Positions 1 through 6,993 of a stretch of 64,000 nt of DNA are shown piece after piece; the first letter of the stretch is position 1, and each line of letters opens with the position of its first letter. The stretch covers positions 1,054,001 through 1,118,000 of the forward strand of contig NZ_JAYJJW010000001.1 of NCBI RefSeq assembly GCF_035481675.1, read 5' to 3'. Origin of the DNA: Alteriqipengyuania_B sp035481675. GTDB taxonomy: Bacteria > Pseudomonadota > Alphaproteobacteria > Sphingomonadales > Sphingomonadaceae. A program made the position numbers and the translations under genes. The notes below the pieces were generated by a model, which was not told the DNA's origin, did not search any database, and saw nothing but the letters and a program-made list of their open reading frames with translations.

Positions 1-1287
1 GGGACGCGCGAGGGCATGCAGCTTTCCGCGATTATCCTCGACCAGTGGGTGCCAGGCGACGATGCCTGCGCGCTGATCGGTGAACTCAAGAGCCGCCGCC
101 CCGCCTTGCCGCTACTGATGCTGACCACCAGCGCCAGCCCGGTGCTGGCGGTGGAGGCGATGCGCGCGGGCGCAACCGACTATCTCATCAAGCCCGTCAG
201 CCCGGACCGGCTGATGCTGGCGCTGCGCAGTGCCACCACCCGCGAAACGCCTGCCGACGAGCTCGCCCCGCTGACCGAGAAGATGGAGGCAACGCTCGAT
301 TTCGACGCGATGATCGGCACCTCGCCCGAATTCCGCACCGCGCTGGCCAAGGCGGCAAAGGCGGCGCGCGGCCATGGGCATGTGTTGCTGGAAGGCGAAA
401 CGGGAACGGGCAAGGAAATGATCGTGCGCGCGATGCACGCCGCCAGCCCGCGGTCAAAGGCGCCGCTGCGGCTGGTCAACGTGGCCGGCATGCCCGCAGC
501 CTCGCTTGAATCGCTGCTGTTCGGGCACGAAAAAGGTGCGTTTCCCGGCGCGTTCGACCGGCAGATCGGCGCGATGCAGCAATGCGACGGCGGCACGCTG
601 GTGCTGGACGAGGTCGACCATCTGCCACCCGAAGTGCAGGAGCGGCTCGCCGAGGCCATCGCCAAGGGCCAGGTCCGCCCCATCGGCGCGCGACACGCCT
701 TCAAGATCGACCTGCGCCTGATCGCCTGCACCAACGCACCGCTGGACGAGCTGGTTGCCGCGGGCGATTTCCGCGAGGACTTGCGCAGCGGCCTCGCCGC
801 AACGCGCATCATCCTACCCGCCCTGCGCGACCGGGGGCGCGACATCGGCCGGCTGACCCGCTTCTTCCTGAAACGCATCGGCGAGCAGCCGGGACTGCGC
901 GAACTGGGCATCACCGACGGCGCGCTGGCGCTGCTGTCCGCATACGACTGGCCCGGCAACGTGCGCCAGCTGCAATCCGTCCTGTTCCGCGCCGCCGTCT
1001 ATGCCGATGGCGATGCGCTGACGGCGGACGACTTTCCCCAGCTCCTCGAGCTGATCGGCGAGCTCGCTCCCGCGGCCGACGACACGCCGACACACGAAGG
1101 CATCGGCATCCAGCTTTACACCGAGGACGGCAATCTGCGCCCACTGGAAGAGATCGAGGCCGACGTCATCCGCCTCGCCATCGGTCACTACCGTGGCCGC
1201 ATGACCGAAGTGGCGCGGCGGCTCGGCATCGGTCGCTCCACGCTTTACCGCAAGCTCAGCGATCTCGGAATTGACAACGCCGCCTGA
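1..1287 (+). CDS. sigma-54-type response regulator, NtrC-like (5' end cut by window)
   Basis: This is a two-component response regulator of the NtrC class that would activate transcription with ATP. The frame is already open at base 1, so the receiver start is missing; residues are counted from the Met at 16. The phospho-acceptor is Asp9 (IILDQW) and the conserved receiver Lys is Lys59. An AAA+ domain follows, with Walker A GETGTGKE at 126-133 and Walker B VLDEVD near 197-202. The C-terminus (about 380-420) is a Fis-type helix-turn-helix. The loop that normally reads GAFTGA and contacts sigma54 reads GAFPGA at 174-179, so sigma54 dependence is uncertain. The cognate histidine kinase is not in the window. 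It converges with folP. Confidence 0.9.
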   Translation, partial: GTREGMQLSAIILDQWVPGDDACALIGELKSRRPALPLLMLTTSASPVLAVEAMRAGATDYLIKPVSPDRLMLALRSATTRETPADELAPLTEKMEATLDFDAMIGTSPEFRTALAKAAKAARGHGHVLLEGETGTGKEMIVRAMHAASPRSKAPLRLVNVAGMPAASLESLLFGHEKGAFPGAFDRQIGAMQQCDGGTLVLDEVDHLPPEVQERLAEAIAKGQVRPIGARHAFKIDLRLIACTNAPLDELVAAGDFREDLRSGLAATRIILPALRDRGRDIGRLTRFFLKRIGEQPGLRELGITDGALALLSAYDWPGNVRQLQSVLFRAAVYADGDALTADDFPQLLELIGELAPAADDTPTHEGIGIQLYTEDGNLRPLEEIEADVIRLAIGHYRGRMTEVARRLGIGRSTLYRKLSDLGIDNAA

Positions 1288-1296
1288 CCGGTCGGC

Positions 1297-2409
1297 CTAG
1301 GCCGGCAGATCCGCGAAATCCGTCAGCGCCGCATCGCGCAGGCCCCGCCACACGTTGCGCGCCTGAACGGTTTCGAACACGTCGTGGACGCGCAGCAGTT
1401 GCACGCCGGCATTCATGCCCGCGATGGCGAGCGCGACGCTGCCGCCCAGCCGCTCGTGACTGCCCGCCTCGCCCGACAGCGCGCCGATCATCCGCTTGCG
1501 GCTCGCACCCAGGAGCAGCGGCTGGCCGAGCGCATGGAACAGCGGCAGCGCATTGAGCAGCGCAAGGTTGTCCGCCAGGGTCTTGCCGAAGCCGATACCG
1601 GGATCGAGCACGATCTTCTCGCGCGCGATGCCCGCATCCAGCGCCGCATCGCGCCGGTCGCGCAGCCAGTCGAATACGTCGAAGACCACGTTCGCGTAGT
1701 CGCCGTTGGAATGGAGGTCGTCGCCGTCGCCCGGCGCGTGCATCAGCACCACGGGCGCGCCGCTCGCCGCAGCCAGTTCCATGCTGCGCGGGTCGTGGCG
1801 CAGCGCGGATACGTCGTTGATCAGCTGCGCCCCCTTGTCCAGGGCGGCCTCCATGACCGCCGGCCGCCGGCTGTCGATGCTGATCGCAGCACCCATTGCG
1901 GCGACGCGCTCGATCACCGGCTCGGTCCGCTTGATCTCCTCGCCTTCCCACACCGCAGATGCGCCCGGCCGCGTGCTTTCGCCGCCGATGTCGATGATCG
2001 CCGCACCTGCTTCCAGCATCGCTGCCGCGTGCTGCGCGGCGACCTCCGGATCGTCGAGGAATTCGCCCCCGTCGCTGAAACTATCGGGCGTGACGTTGAG
2101 CACGCCCATCACCTGCGGCTGGTCGAGCCGCACGGTGCGCTCTCCGAGCTGTAGCGGCACATGCGCCATGCGCAAATTGGACCACTGCCGTTCGCCTTCC
2201 GCCGCAAGGTCGCTTTCGAGCGCGCCGAGCATCGCAGGCACATCGTCCACCCCGCCAAGGCTGCGCGAAACGACCCGGTCGCTATCGCGCACGATCACCG
2301 CGAACCGGCTGGCGTAGACCATCCCCCCCGCCAGCCTGATCGCTCCGCCCTCCTCGCTCTGCGGCGAAGGCGCGAAACCGATGGGGCGGGTGTAGATGCG
2401 TGTGGTCAT
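1297..2409 (-). CDS. folP: dihydropteroate synthase
   Basis: This cytosolic folate enzyme condenses para-aminobenzoate with the pterin pyrophosphate to give dihydropteroate. The family signature NVTPDSFSDGG lies near residue 105-115, followed by the pterin-binding strands DIGGESTRPG, SIDSRRP, INDVSAL and LDPGIGFGKT, and by GASRKR. It has 370 residues, about 90 more than minimal FolP, because of an N-terminal extension of unknown role. The stop lies 10 bases from that of the convergent response regulator. The reverse-strand ATG at 2409 is the only convincing start. It is divergent from the flavin reductase gene. Confidence 0.95.
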   Translation of the reverse strand: MTTRIYTRPIGFAPSPQSEEGGAIRLAGGMVYASRFAVIVRDSDRVVSRSLGGVDDVPAMLGALESDLAAEGERQWSNLRMAHVPLQLGERTVRLDQPQVMGVLNVTPDSFSDGGEFLDDPEVAAQHAAAMLEAGAAIIDIGGESTRPGASAVWEGEEIKRTEPVIERVAAMGAAISIDSRRPAVMEAALDKGAQLINDVSALRHDPRSMELAAASGAPVVLMHAPGDGDDLHSNGDYANVVFDVFDWLRDRRDAALDAGIAREKIVLDPGIGFGKTLADNLALLNALPLFHALGQPLLLGASRKRMIGALSGEAGSHERLGGSVALAIAGMNAGVQLLRVHDVFETVQARNVWRGLRDAALTDFADLPA

Positions 2410-2542
2410 GCTGTTGCTTTAGCGGGCAGATGCGCCTTCTGACAGGGCGTTTACGCCTGCTTTGGCGGGAACCGCGTTCCGCCACCGCTCATTGGGATCG
2501 GACTGGAAAAGACTGCCCGCCAACCTCTCCCGGAACCCGTCC

Positions 2543-3214
2543 ATGACGCACCACCTGACCCTGAAGTCGATCCGCTCGATTACCCACGACGTGAACGAAC
2601 TGACGTTCGATCGCCCGGAAGGATTCGAGTTCAAGCCCGGTCAGGCGACCGATTTCGCGATCGATCGCGACGGCTGGCGAGACGAGAAGCGGCCTTTCAC
2701 CATTACCTCCTTGCCCAACGCGGAGCATCTGCAGTTCACGATCAAGTCCTATCCCAGTCACGATGGCGTGACCGAACAGATCGGCCAGATGGAAGGCGGG
2801 GAGACGGTGTTGCTGGAGGATCCCTGGGGCGCGATCGCGGATCGCGGGCCGGGTACGATCATTGCCGGCGGCGCGGGGCTGACGCCGTTCCTCGCCATCC
2901 TGCGCGCGCGCCAGGCGGAAGATGGCAACCTCGACGGATATCGCCTGATGTTCTCGAACAGCCGCGAAAAGGATATCATCCTGCGCGACGAGCTCGAGGC
3001 GATGCCGGGCCTGAAGCTGGATTTCCTTCTGAGCGACGAGGAAGTCGACGGCATTTATCACGGGCAGGTCGACCGCAACTATCTCGAGCAGGCCGATCTC
3101 GACTTTTCAGGCCGGTTCTACCTTTGCGGTCCGCCGCCCATGGAGGAGGATGTCAGCACGCTGTTGAAGGCACGCGGAGTGAGCGACGACCGGCTGATCC
3201 ACGAAGAGTGGTAA
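2543..3214 (+). CDS. FAD-binding ferredoxin/flavodoxin reductase-like protein
   Basis: This 223-residue protein has the ferredoxin-NADP reductase fold without an attached iron-sulfur domain. The FAD-binding motif is KRPFTITS (Arg near residue 50) and the NAD(P)-binding segment is GGAGLTPF near residue 110. The C-terminal LCGPPPMEED is also typical of the family. It probably moves electrons between NAD(P)H and a small redox protein that is not identified here. The frame is open further upstream, but similarity to the fold begins at MTHHLTLKSI, so the ATG at 2543 was chosen. Its partner and pathway cannot be read from the neighbours. Confidence 0.8.
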   Translation: MTHHLTLKSIRSITHDVNELTFDRPEGFEFKPGQATDFAIDRDGWRDEKRPFTITSLPNAEHLQFTIKSYPSHDGVTEQIGQMEGGETVLLEDPWGAIADRGPGTIIAGGAGLTPFLAILRARQAEDGNLDGYRLMFSNSREKDIILRDELEAMPGLKLDFLLSDEEVDGIYHGQVDRNYLEQADLDFSGRFYLCGPPPMEEDVSTLLKARGVSDDRLIHEEW

Positions 3215-3264
3215 GAGGCTTATCGTTCGTGCCTCGACGCTCGGATAGGCACGCCGCGCTTTGG

Positions 3265-3702
3265 TCAGTCAGCCACTGAAATTTTCGCCAGACGGTCCTT
3301 CGCCAAGCCGATACACATGACGACCAGCGCTGGAATGGCCCAGAAACCTCCGAGCGTCTGGAAAATCCAGCGGTTCCCCTCGGACATGAGCAGAGCCGAC
3401 AGCGAAGTGAGGACAGCCGCAAGCTGCAAGCCGGCAAACCAAAGCGGCCAATAACGATCAGTCCTCAAAGCAAGCCAGCCAACTGCGATAAGTAAGGCAC
3501 TGTCGATCCCGGCTTTCCAGATGAACGATCCAGATATGCCGACCATTAGTTCGGCTAAAGTCGAAAGCGCGAGTGCTGTCGAAATTAGTGCGACAATCTG
3601 CCTATCGATCGAACTTCCTGCCCGCCATCCGAAAAGCAATGCGCCTATCGTGAAGGTCCAGAAGACGAGCAGGAAGCTCAAAGGCTCAGCTTTCGGGCAC
3701 AA
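3265..3702 (-). CDS. hypothetical four-helix membrane protein
   Basis: The family is not recognised. The 145-residue protein is mostly hydrophobic, with about four predicted membrane segments (roughly residues 8-26, 36-58, 65-80 and 88-130) and a short basic C-terminus. It is the last gene of a three-gene cassette and overlaps the preceding gene by 17 bases, which suggests translational coupling. Sample lines have about 50% GC, lower than flanking genes. It may be the membrane partner of the tethered LuxR-type regulator, but that is inference from position only. Confidence 0.6.
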   Translation of the reverse strand: MCPKAEPLSFLLVFWTFTIGALLFGWRAGSSIDRQIVALISTALALSTLAELMVGISGSFIWKAGIDSALLIAVGWLALRTDRYWPLWFAGLQLAAVLTSLSALLMSEGNRWIFQTLGGFWAIPALVVMCIGLAKDRLAKISVAD

Positions 3703-4042
3703 GGCTTGCGGAAATTTCAGTCTCAGCGTGACCTGTGGGTTTCGGCAGGCCAGTCGGGCAACCGAAATTTAGGCTGGCTAGCGTCGATGCTTTCTGCACG
3801 CGGATGATTTCGCGCGTCGCTGCCGCCATATCCTCACGCGAAGCGACCAAGTTGGAAAGCCCCGCGGTGGCGTGCGCCAATGCGCTCTGTGCGGTGGCGA
3901 TGGGCAGGTTCGACGCCGTGCTCACTTCGACGATGCTGGCACAAAGGTTTGCCAGCGACAAAACAGCCTGATCGACCGATGCAACGGACTTTTGCGTGTC
4001 GTTGGCGACCACGTGACCTGCGGAATCTTCAATCTTGTGCAT
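3686..4042 (-). CDS. hypothetical small helical protein
   Basis: The family is not recognised. The 118-residue product is Ala/Ser-rich and mostly helical (residues 20-90), with no signal peptide or membrane segment, and ends in a Pro/Ser-rich tail. The ATG at 4042 was preferred to one at 4099 because AAAGGGTC sits just before it and the extra 19 residues look unstructured. It lies between a LuxR-type regulator and a membrane protein in the same low-GC cassette and overlaps the latter by 17 bases. It could be a cytoplasmic partner of either, but no function can be assigned. Confidence 0.6.
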   Translation of the reverse strand: MHKIEDSAGHVVANDTQKSVASVDQAVLSLANLCASIVEVSTASNLPIATAQSALAHATAGLSNLVASREDMAAATREIIRVQKASTLASLNFGCPTGLPKPTGHAETEISASLVPES

Positions 4043-4095
4043 AATTGACCCTTTCGCGAAGCTCCCGGAATGGGGGCTGGGAAAGAAACTTGCCT

Positions 4096-4617
4096 TCATG
4101 AACTGTTCGAAAGAACATGGATTGCCCCCGCAATGGTCAGGATTAGCCCTGCGACGACGAGGATAGACACGCTGGCAACGGTCAGTATCGCCTTGAGTCG
4201 TGCCGCAACGGTCAGATCGTTAACCTTACCACCGACAGGCGGAATGTGACTCTGGCGCCCTTCTTCGGGTGCTTTCTCGACAAGATCGACTTCATTTGAT
4301 TCGTGGTCGGAAAAGAGCATGAACGGGCCCGGTTGGCGGGCTCTAGCTGTCTCCACCTCTGCCTTGGAATTCTCCAATTCGGACAGCATCATAACTGCGC
4401 CTAATCGGTTGCCCGCCTGCAATCTCTCGATGGCTGCGGTAAGATGAAATTCCACCGTCCGATGGGAAATGCCCAGTTCTCGCGCTACGTGCTTTGCCGA
4501 CAGGCCGTCGCGGACCAAGCGCAGGCATTCGAGTTGACGCGGGGTCAACCTGTCCAGTGGTGACAATTCATCGTTGTTAATGGTGTGGCCCCGTTTCATC
4601 CATATTGGATCAATCAC
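4096..4617 (-). CDS. LuxR-type HTH regulator with C-terminal membrane anchor
   Basis: This is a DNA-binding protein of the LuxR/GerE fold. The HTH covers about residues 22-80 (LTPRQLECLRLVRDGLSAK, then SHRTVEFHL). A charged linker follows, then one hydrophobic helix at about 143-168 and a five-residue tail. The DNA-binding domain is thus at the N-terminus and tethered to the membrane by the C-terminus, with no receiver or autoinducer domain. The GTG at 4617 and the ATG at 4599 are both possible starts; neither has a strong ribosome binding site. It heads the cassette with the two unknown genes downstream. The repeats at 4649-4684 just upstream are candidate autoregulatory sites. Confidence 0.75.
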   Translation of the reverse strand: MIDPIWMKRGHTINNDELSPLDRLTPRQLECLRLVRDGLSAKHVARELGISHRTVEFHLTAAIERLQAGNRLGAVMMLSELENSKAEVETARARQPGPFMLFSDHESNEVDLVEKAPEEGRQSHIPPVGGKVNDLTVAARLKAILTVASVSILVVAGLILTIAGAIHVLSNSS

Positions 4618-4648
4618 AGGGCGTGTAGCGAGTTCCGGTTAACGGTCG

Positions 4649-4684
4649 ACTAGGTAAAATGTACTAGGTATCCGTCTCCGAGAC
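4649..4684. promoter_or_regulatory. candidate operator: two direct repeats and a palindrome
   Basis: The octamer ACTAGGTA occurs at 4649-4656 and again at 4663-4670, 14 bases apart. It is followed by the perfect 11-base palindrome GTCTCCGAGAC at 4674-4684. The block is 32 bases upstream of the LuxR-type gene's GTG and just beyond the ccrM stop. It fits a binding region for a dimeric regulator, most simply the LuxR-type protein itself. Confidence 0.4.
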
Positions 4685-4703
4685 AGTTCTTGAACGCGAA
4701 ACC

Positions 4704-5840
4704 TCAATCCTCGACGCTGAGCAGGTAGAGCTGCCGTGCGGCGTCGATGGGTTTGACCTCTCCGCCGTTCTCATAATGCCAGAAGGTCCAGCCGTTGCAG
4801 CTGGGGGCGCCTTGCAATTCCTTGCCGAGGCCGTGGATGCTGCCGGCCTGCTTGTCATGGACGATGGAGCCATCCGCGCGGACGGTGGCGATCCAGCGGC
4901 GTTTCTTGTCGAAAAGCTCGGTACCCGGCGGGATCAGGCCGCTTTCGACCAGAGCGCCGAAGGCGACCTTGGGCGCGCTGCGGCCGGCCTGCATGATCGT
5001 GATCGCGCTTTCATCCAGCGGCAATTCCTTGTCGATCCGCGCGCGGGCGGCCTTGCGATAGGCTTCTTCCCGCTCGCACCCGATCCATTCGCGGCCAAGC
5101 CGCTTGGCGACCGCGCCGGTGGTGCCGGTGCCGAAGAAGGGGTCCAATACCACATCGCCCTTCTCAGTCGTCGCCAGCAGCACGCGGTAAAGCAGGCTTT
5201 CGGGCTTTTGCGTCGGGTGGACCTTCTGCCCCCTGTCCTTCAGCCGCTCCCCGCCCTGGCAAATCGGCAGGACCCAGTCGCTGCGCATCTGCAGTTCGTC
5301 GTTGAGCGTCTTCATCGCGCGGTAGTTGAACTGGTATTTCGCCTTCTCGCCCTGGCTCGCCCACAGCAGCGTTTCGTGCGCGTTCGTGAAGCGGGTGCCG
5401 CGGAAGTTGGGCATCGGGTTGGTCTTGCGCCAGACGATGTCGTTGAGGATCCAGAAGCCGAGGTCCTGCAGGATCGCGCCGACGCGGTAGATATTGTGGT
5501 AGCTGCCGATCACCCACAGCGCGCCGTCCGGCTTGAGGACGCGCTTGCATTCCACCAGCCAGTGCCTTGTAAACTCGTCGTAAAGGGCGAAGCTGTCGAA
5601 GCGGTCCCAGTCGTCCGTAACGGCATCGACATGGCTGCCGTCCGGGCGGTTCAGGTCACCGCCCAGCTGCAAGTTGTAGGGCGGATCGGCAAAGACGAGA
5701 TCGATGCTGGCATCGGGCAGTTCGCGCAGACGCTGAACGCAGTCGCCGTCGAGGATCTGGCCGAGCGGCAAGTCCGCCTTCCGGGCCGCATCGTCCCTTG
5801 CGCGCACACGCGGCGCGCGAATTTTCGTAACCTGGCCCAC
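4704..5840 (-). CDS. ccrM: CcrM-type adenine DNA methyltransferase (GANTC)
   Basis: This is an N6-adenine methyltransferase of the beta class: catalytic DPPY at residues 52-55 comes before the S-adenosylmethionine motif FGTGT at 236-240. The 378-residue length and the C-terminal domain (about 280-378, with SIHGLGKELQGAPSCNGW) match CcrM, which methylates GANTC and times the cell cycle in alphaproteobacteria. No restriction enzyme gene is adjacent, as expected for CcrM. The start is GTG at 5840, preceded by GAGGGGG at good spacing. The region upstream has five GANTC sites and a DnaA box, suggesting control by its own methylation and by DnaA. Confidence 0.93.
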   Translation of the reverse strand: MGQVTKIRAPRVRARDDAARKADLPLGQILDGDCVQRLRELPDASIDLVFADPPYNLQLGGDLNRPDGSHVDAVTDDWDRFDSFALYDEFTRHWLVECKRVLKPDGALWVIGSYHNIYRVGAILQDLGFWILNDIVWRKTNPMPNFRGTRFTNAHETLLWASQGEKAKYQFNYRAMKTLNDELQMRSDWVLPICQGGERLKDRGQKVHPTQKPESLLYRVLLATTEKGDVVLDPFFGTGTTGAVAKRLGREWIGCEREEAYRKAARARIDKELPLDESAITIMQAGRSAPKVAFGALVESGLIPPGTELFDKKRRWIATVRADGSIVHDKQAGSIHGLGKELQGAPSCNGWTFWHYENGGEVKPIDAARQLYLLSVED

Positions 5841-5855
5841 AACATCCCCCTCGAC

Positions 5856-5864
5856 TTATCCACA
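5856..5864. promoter_or_regulatory. consensus DnaA box upstream of ccrM
   Basis: The sequence TTATCCACA on the plus strand is the full consensus DnaA box. It begins 16 bases upstream of the ccrM GTG. A regulatory role is inferred from position; a chance match in 64 kb is possible but unlikely at this spot. Confidence 0.5.
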
Positions 5865-5895
5865 GGGTGTGGCCTGTCAGGACTCCGCGGGTCAA

Positions 5896-5911
5896 GCGGC
5901 AAATTTGCCGC
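5896..5911. promoter_or_regulatory. 16-bp perfect palindrome in the ccrM upstream region
   Basis: GCGGCAAATTTGCCGC is perfectly self-complementary and lies 56 bases upstream of the ccrM start. Its AT-rich centre and GC arms resemble an operator more than a terminator, as no T-run follows on either strand. The binding protein is unknown. Confidence 0.4.
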
Positions 5912-5950
5912 ATGTTGCGAGCATTGGGGGAGAACGAAGCGAGTCCGGCA

Positions 5951-5993
5951 CAAGATGTTGAGTCCGCGCAGGACGCGCAGACTCGCCATCTTG
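5951..5993. repeat. 43-nt inverted repeat with a GANTC site in each arm
   Basis: The arms pair as CAAGATG/CATCTTG, GAGTC/GACTC and GCGC/GCGC around an AGGAC loop: 16 Watson-Crick pairs, one wobble and two mismatches. It lies between the SDR stop and the ccrM start. No T-run follows on the reverse strand, so it is not a standard terminator, though it may help end SDR transcription. Confidence 0.6.
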
Positions 5994-6024
5994 TGGTGTG
6001 GCGGGAAAGACTCGCCCTGCCCCG

Positions 6025-6930
6025 TTAAATGCGAAAGTCGATCCCGGTCAGCTCTTCGGAGCGTTCCCACAGCTTCTTCGCCAGCGCCTCGTCGCGTGCG
6101 CGGCGCGTCGCATAGGCGCGGCCCGACGTGTTGCCTCGTGCCTCCAGCAAGCCGCGGGGTCCGTAGTAGTCGCCGCCCTGCGCTTCAGGGTCGGTCGCTG
6201 CTTGCAGCGCGGGGATTGCCCCCTGCTCCGGGGTGTTGAGCACGATTTTCATGACCGGCGTGAACAGCGCGGCAAAGCCGATGTGGCGCGTCAGCTCAGT
6301 CGCGGCGACGCCGGGGTGGCAGGCGATGGAGGCAACAGGCGATCCGGCGGCGCGCAGGCGGCGATCCAGCTCCAGCGCGAACAGCAAGTTGGCCAGCTTG
6401 CTCTGCGAATAGAACGGGCTGCGGGCGTAGTATTTGCTCGCGTCGAGATTGTCGAAATCGATGTTGCCGCTCTTGTGGGCGATGCTGGACTGCACGACCA
6501 CGCGCCCACCGCCATTCTCAGCCAGCTTGTCGACCAACTGGGCCGCGAGCGCGAAATGGCCCAAGTGGTTGACGGCAAACTGAAGTTCCGTGCCCGCGGT
6601 CGCATGGCCGAGCGGCGGCATCATCACGCCAGCGTTGTTGACGAGGAGATCGATGCGCTCCTCTTCCTTCGCCTGCTGCGCAGCCCTCGCCACGCTGTCT
6701 AGGTCGGCGAGGTCGAGGGCGAGGAAATCGAGCGACGCATCCGGGGCGTCGGCGGCGATTTCGGCGATCGCATCGCGCGCCTTGTCCTCGTCGCGGCAGG
6801 CTAGCACCACGCGGGCGCCCTTCATGGCGAGGTGGCGCGCAATTTCGTAGCCGATGCCGGTGTTCGCGCCGGTGACGATGGCGGTCTTGCCGGACTGGTC
6901 GGGGATATCGGAAAGGGTGAATTCTCGCAT
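6025..6930 (-). CDS. short-chain dehydrogenase/reductase, retinol dehydrogenase-like
   Basis: This is an NAD(P)-dependent SDR oxidoreductase of 301 residues. It has the Rossmann motif TGANTGIG near residue 20, NNAG near 94, and the catalytic Ser plus YSQSK (Tyr/Lys) near 175. The long C-terminal part and overall pattern are those of the retinol-dehydrogenase/WW-domain-oxidoreductase-like branch, which acts on varied alcohols or ketones. The substrate cannot be deduced. The start at 6930 is favoured over 6960 by AAGGAGCG upstream. Confidence 0.85.
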   Translation of the reverse strand: MREFTLSDIPDQSGKTAIVTGANTGIGYEIARHLAMKGARVVLACRDEDKARDAIAEIAADAPDASLDFLALDLADLDSVARAAQQAKEEERIDLLVNNAGVMMPPLGHATAGTELQFAVNHLGHFALAAQLVDKLAENGGGRVVVQSSIAHKSGNIDFDNLDASKYYARSPFYSQSKLANLLFALELDRRLRAAGSPVASIACHPGVAATELTRHIGFAALFTPVMKIVLNTPEQGAIPALQAATDPEAQGGDYYGPRGLLEARGNTSGRAYATRRARDEALAKKLWERSEELTGIDFRI

Positions 6931-6993
6931 CGGGCGCTCCTTGGATCGTTTCCGGTCCAATGCGGGGCGCAGCCGCTACGTTCCGTCAGGAGG

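Noticed and set aside
1285..1306. GGCCTAGGCC palindrome between the convergent regulator and folP stops as a bidirectional terminator
   Set aside because: The stem includes both stop codons but no T-run follows on either strand.
2464..2494. GGAAC-N17-CATT upstream of the flavin reductase gene as a stress promoter
   Set aside because: The -10 has CATT rather than CGTT and the GGAAC is part of a local hairpin (GGCGGGAAC/GTTCCGCC), so the match is probably accidental.
5841..6024. CtrA-type site (TTAA-N7-TTAA) upstream of ccrM
   Set aside because: Only one isolated TTAA, at the SDR stop, was found; there is no paired half-site.
6946..6980. GGAAC followed by CATT upstream of the SDR gene as a stress promoter
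   Set aside because: The -10 does not match and no other support was found.
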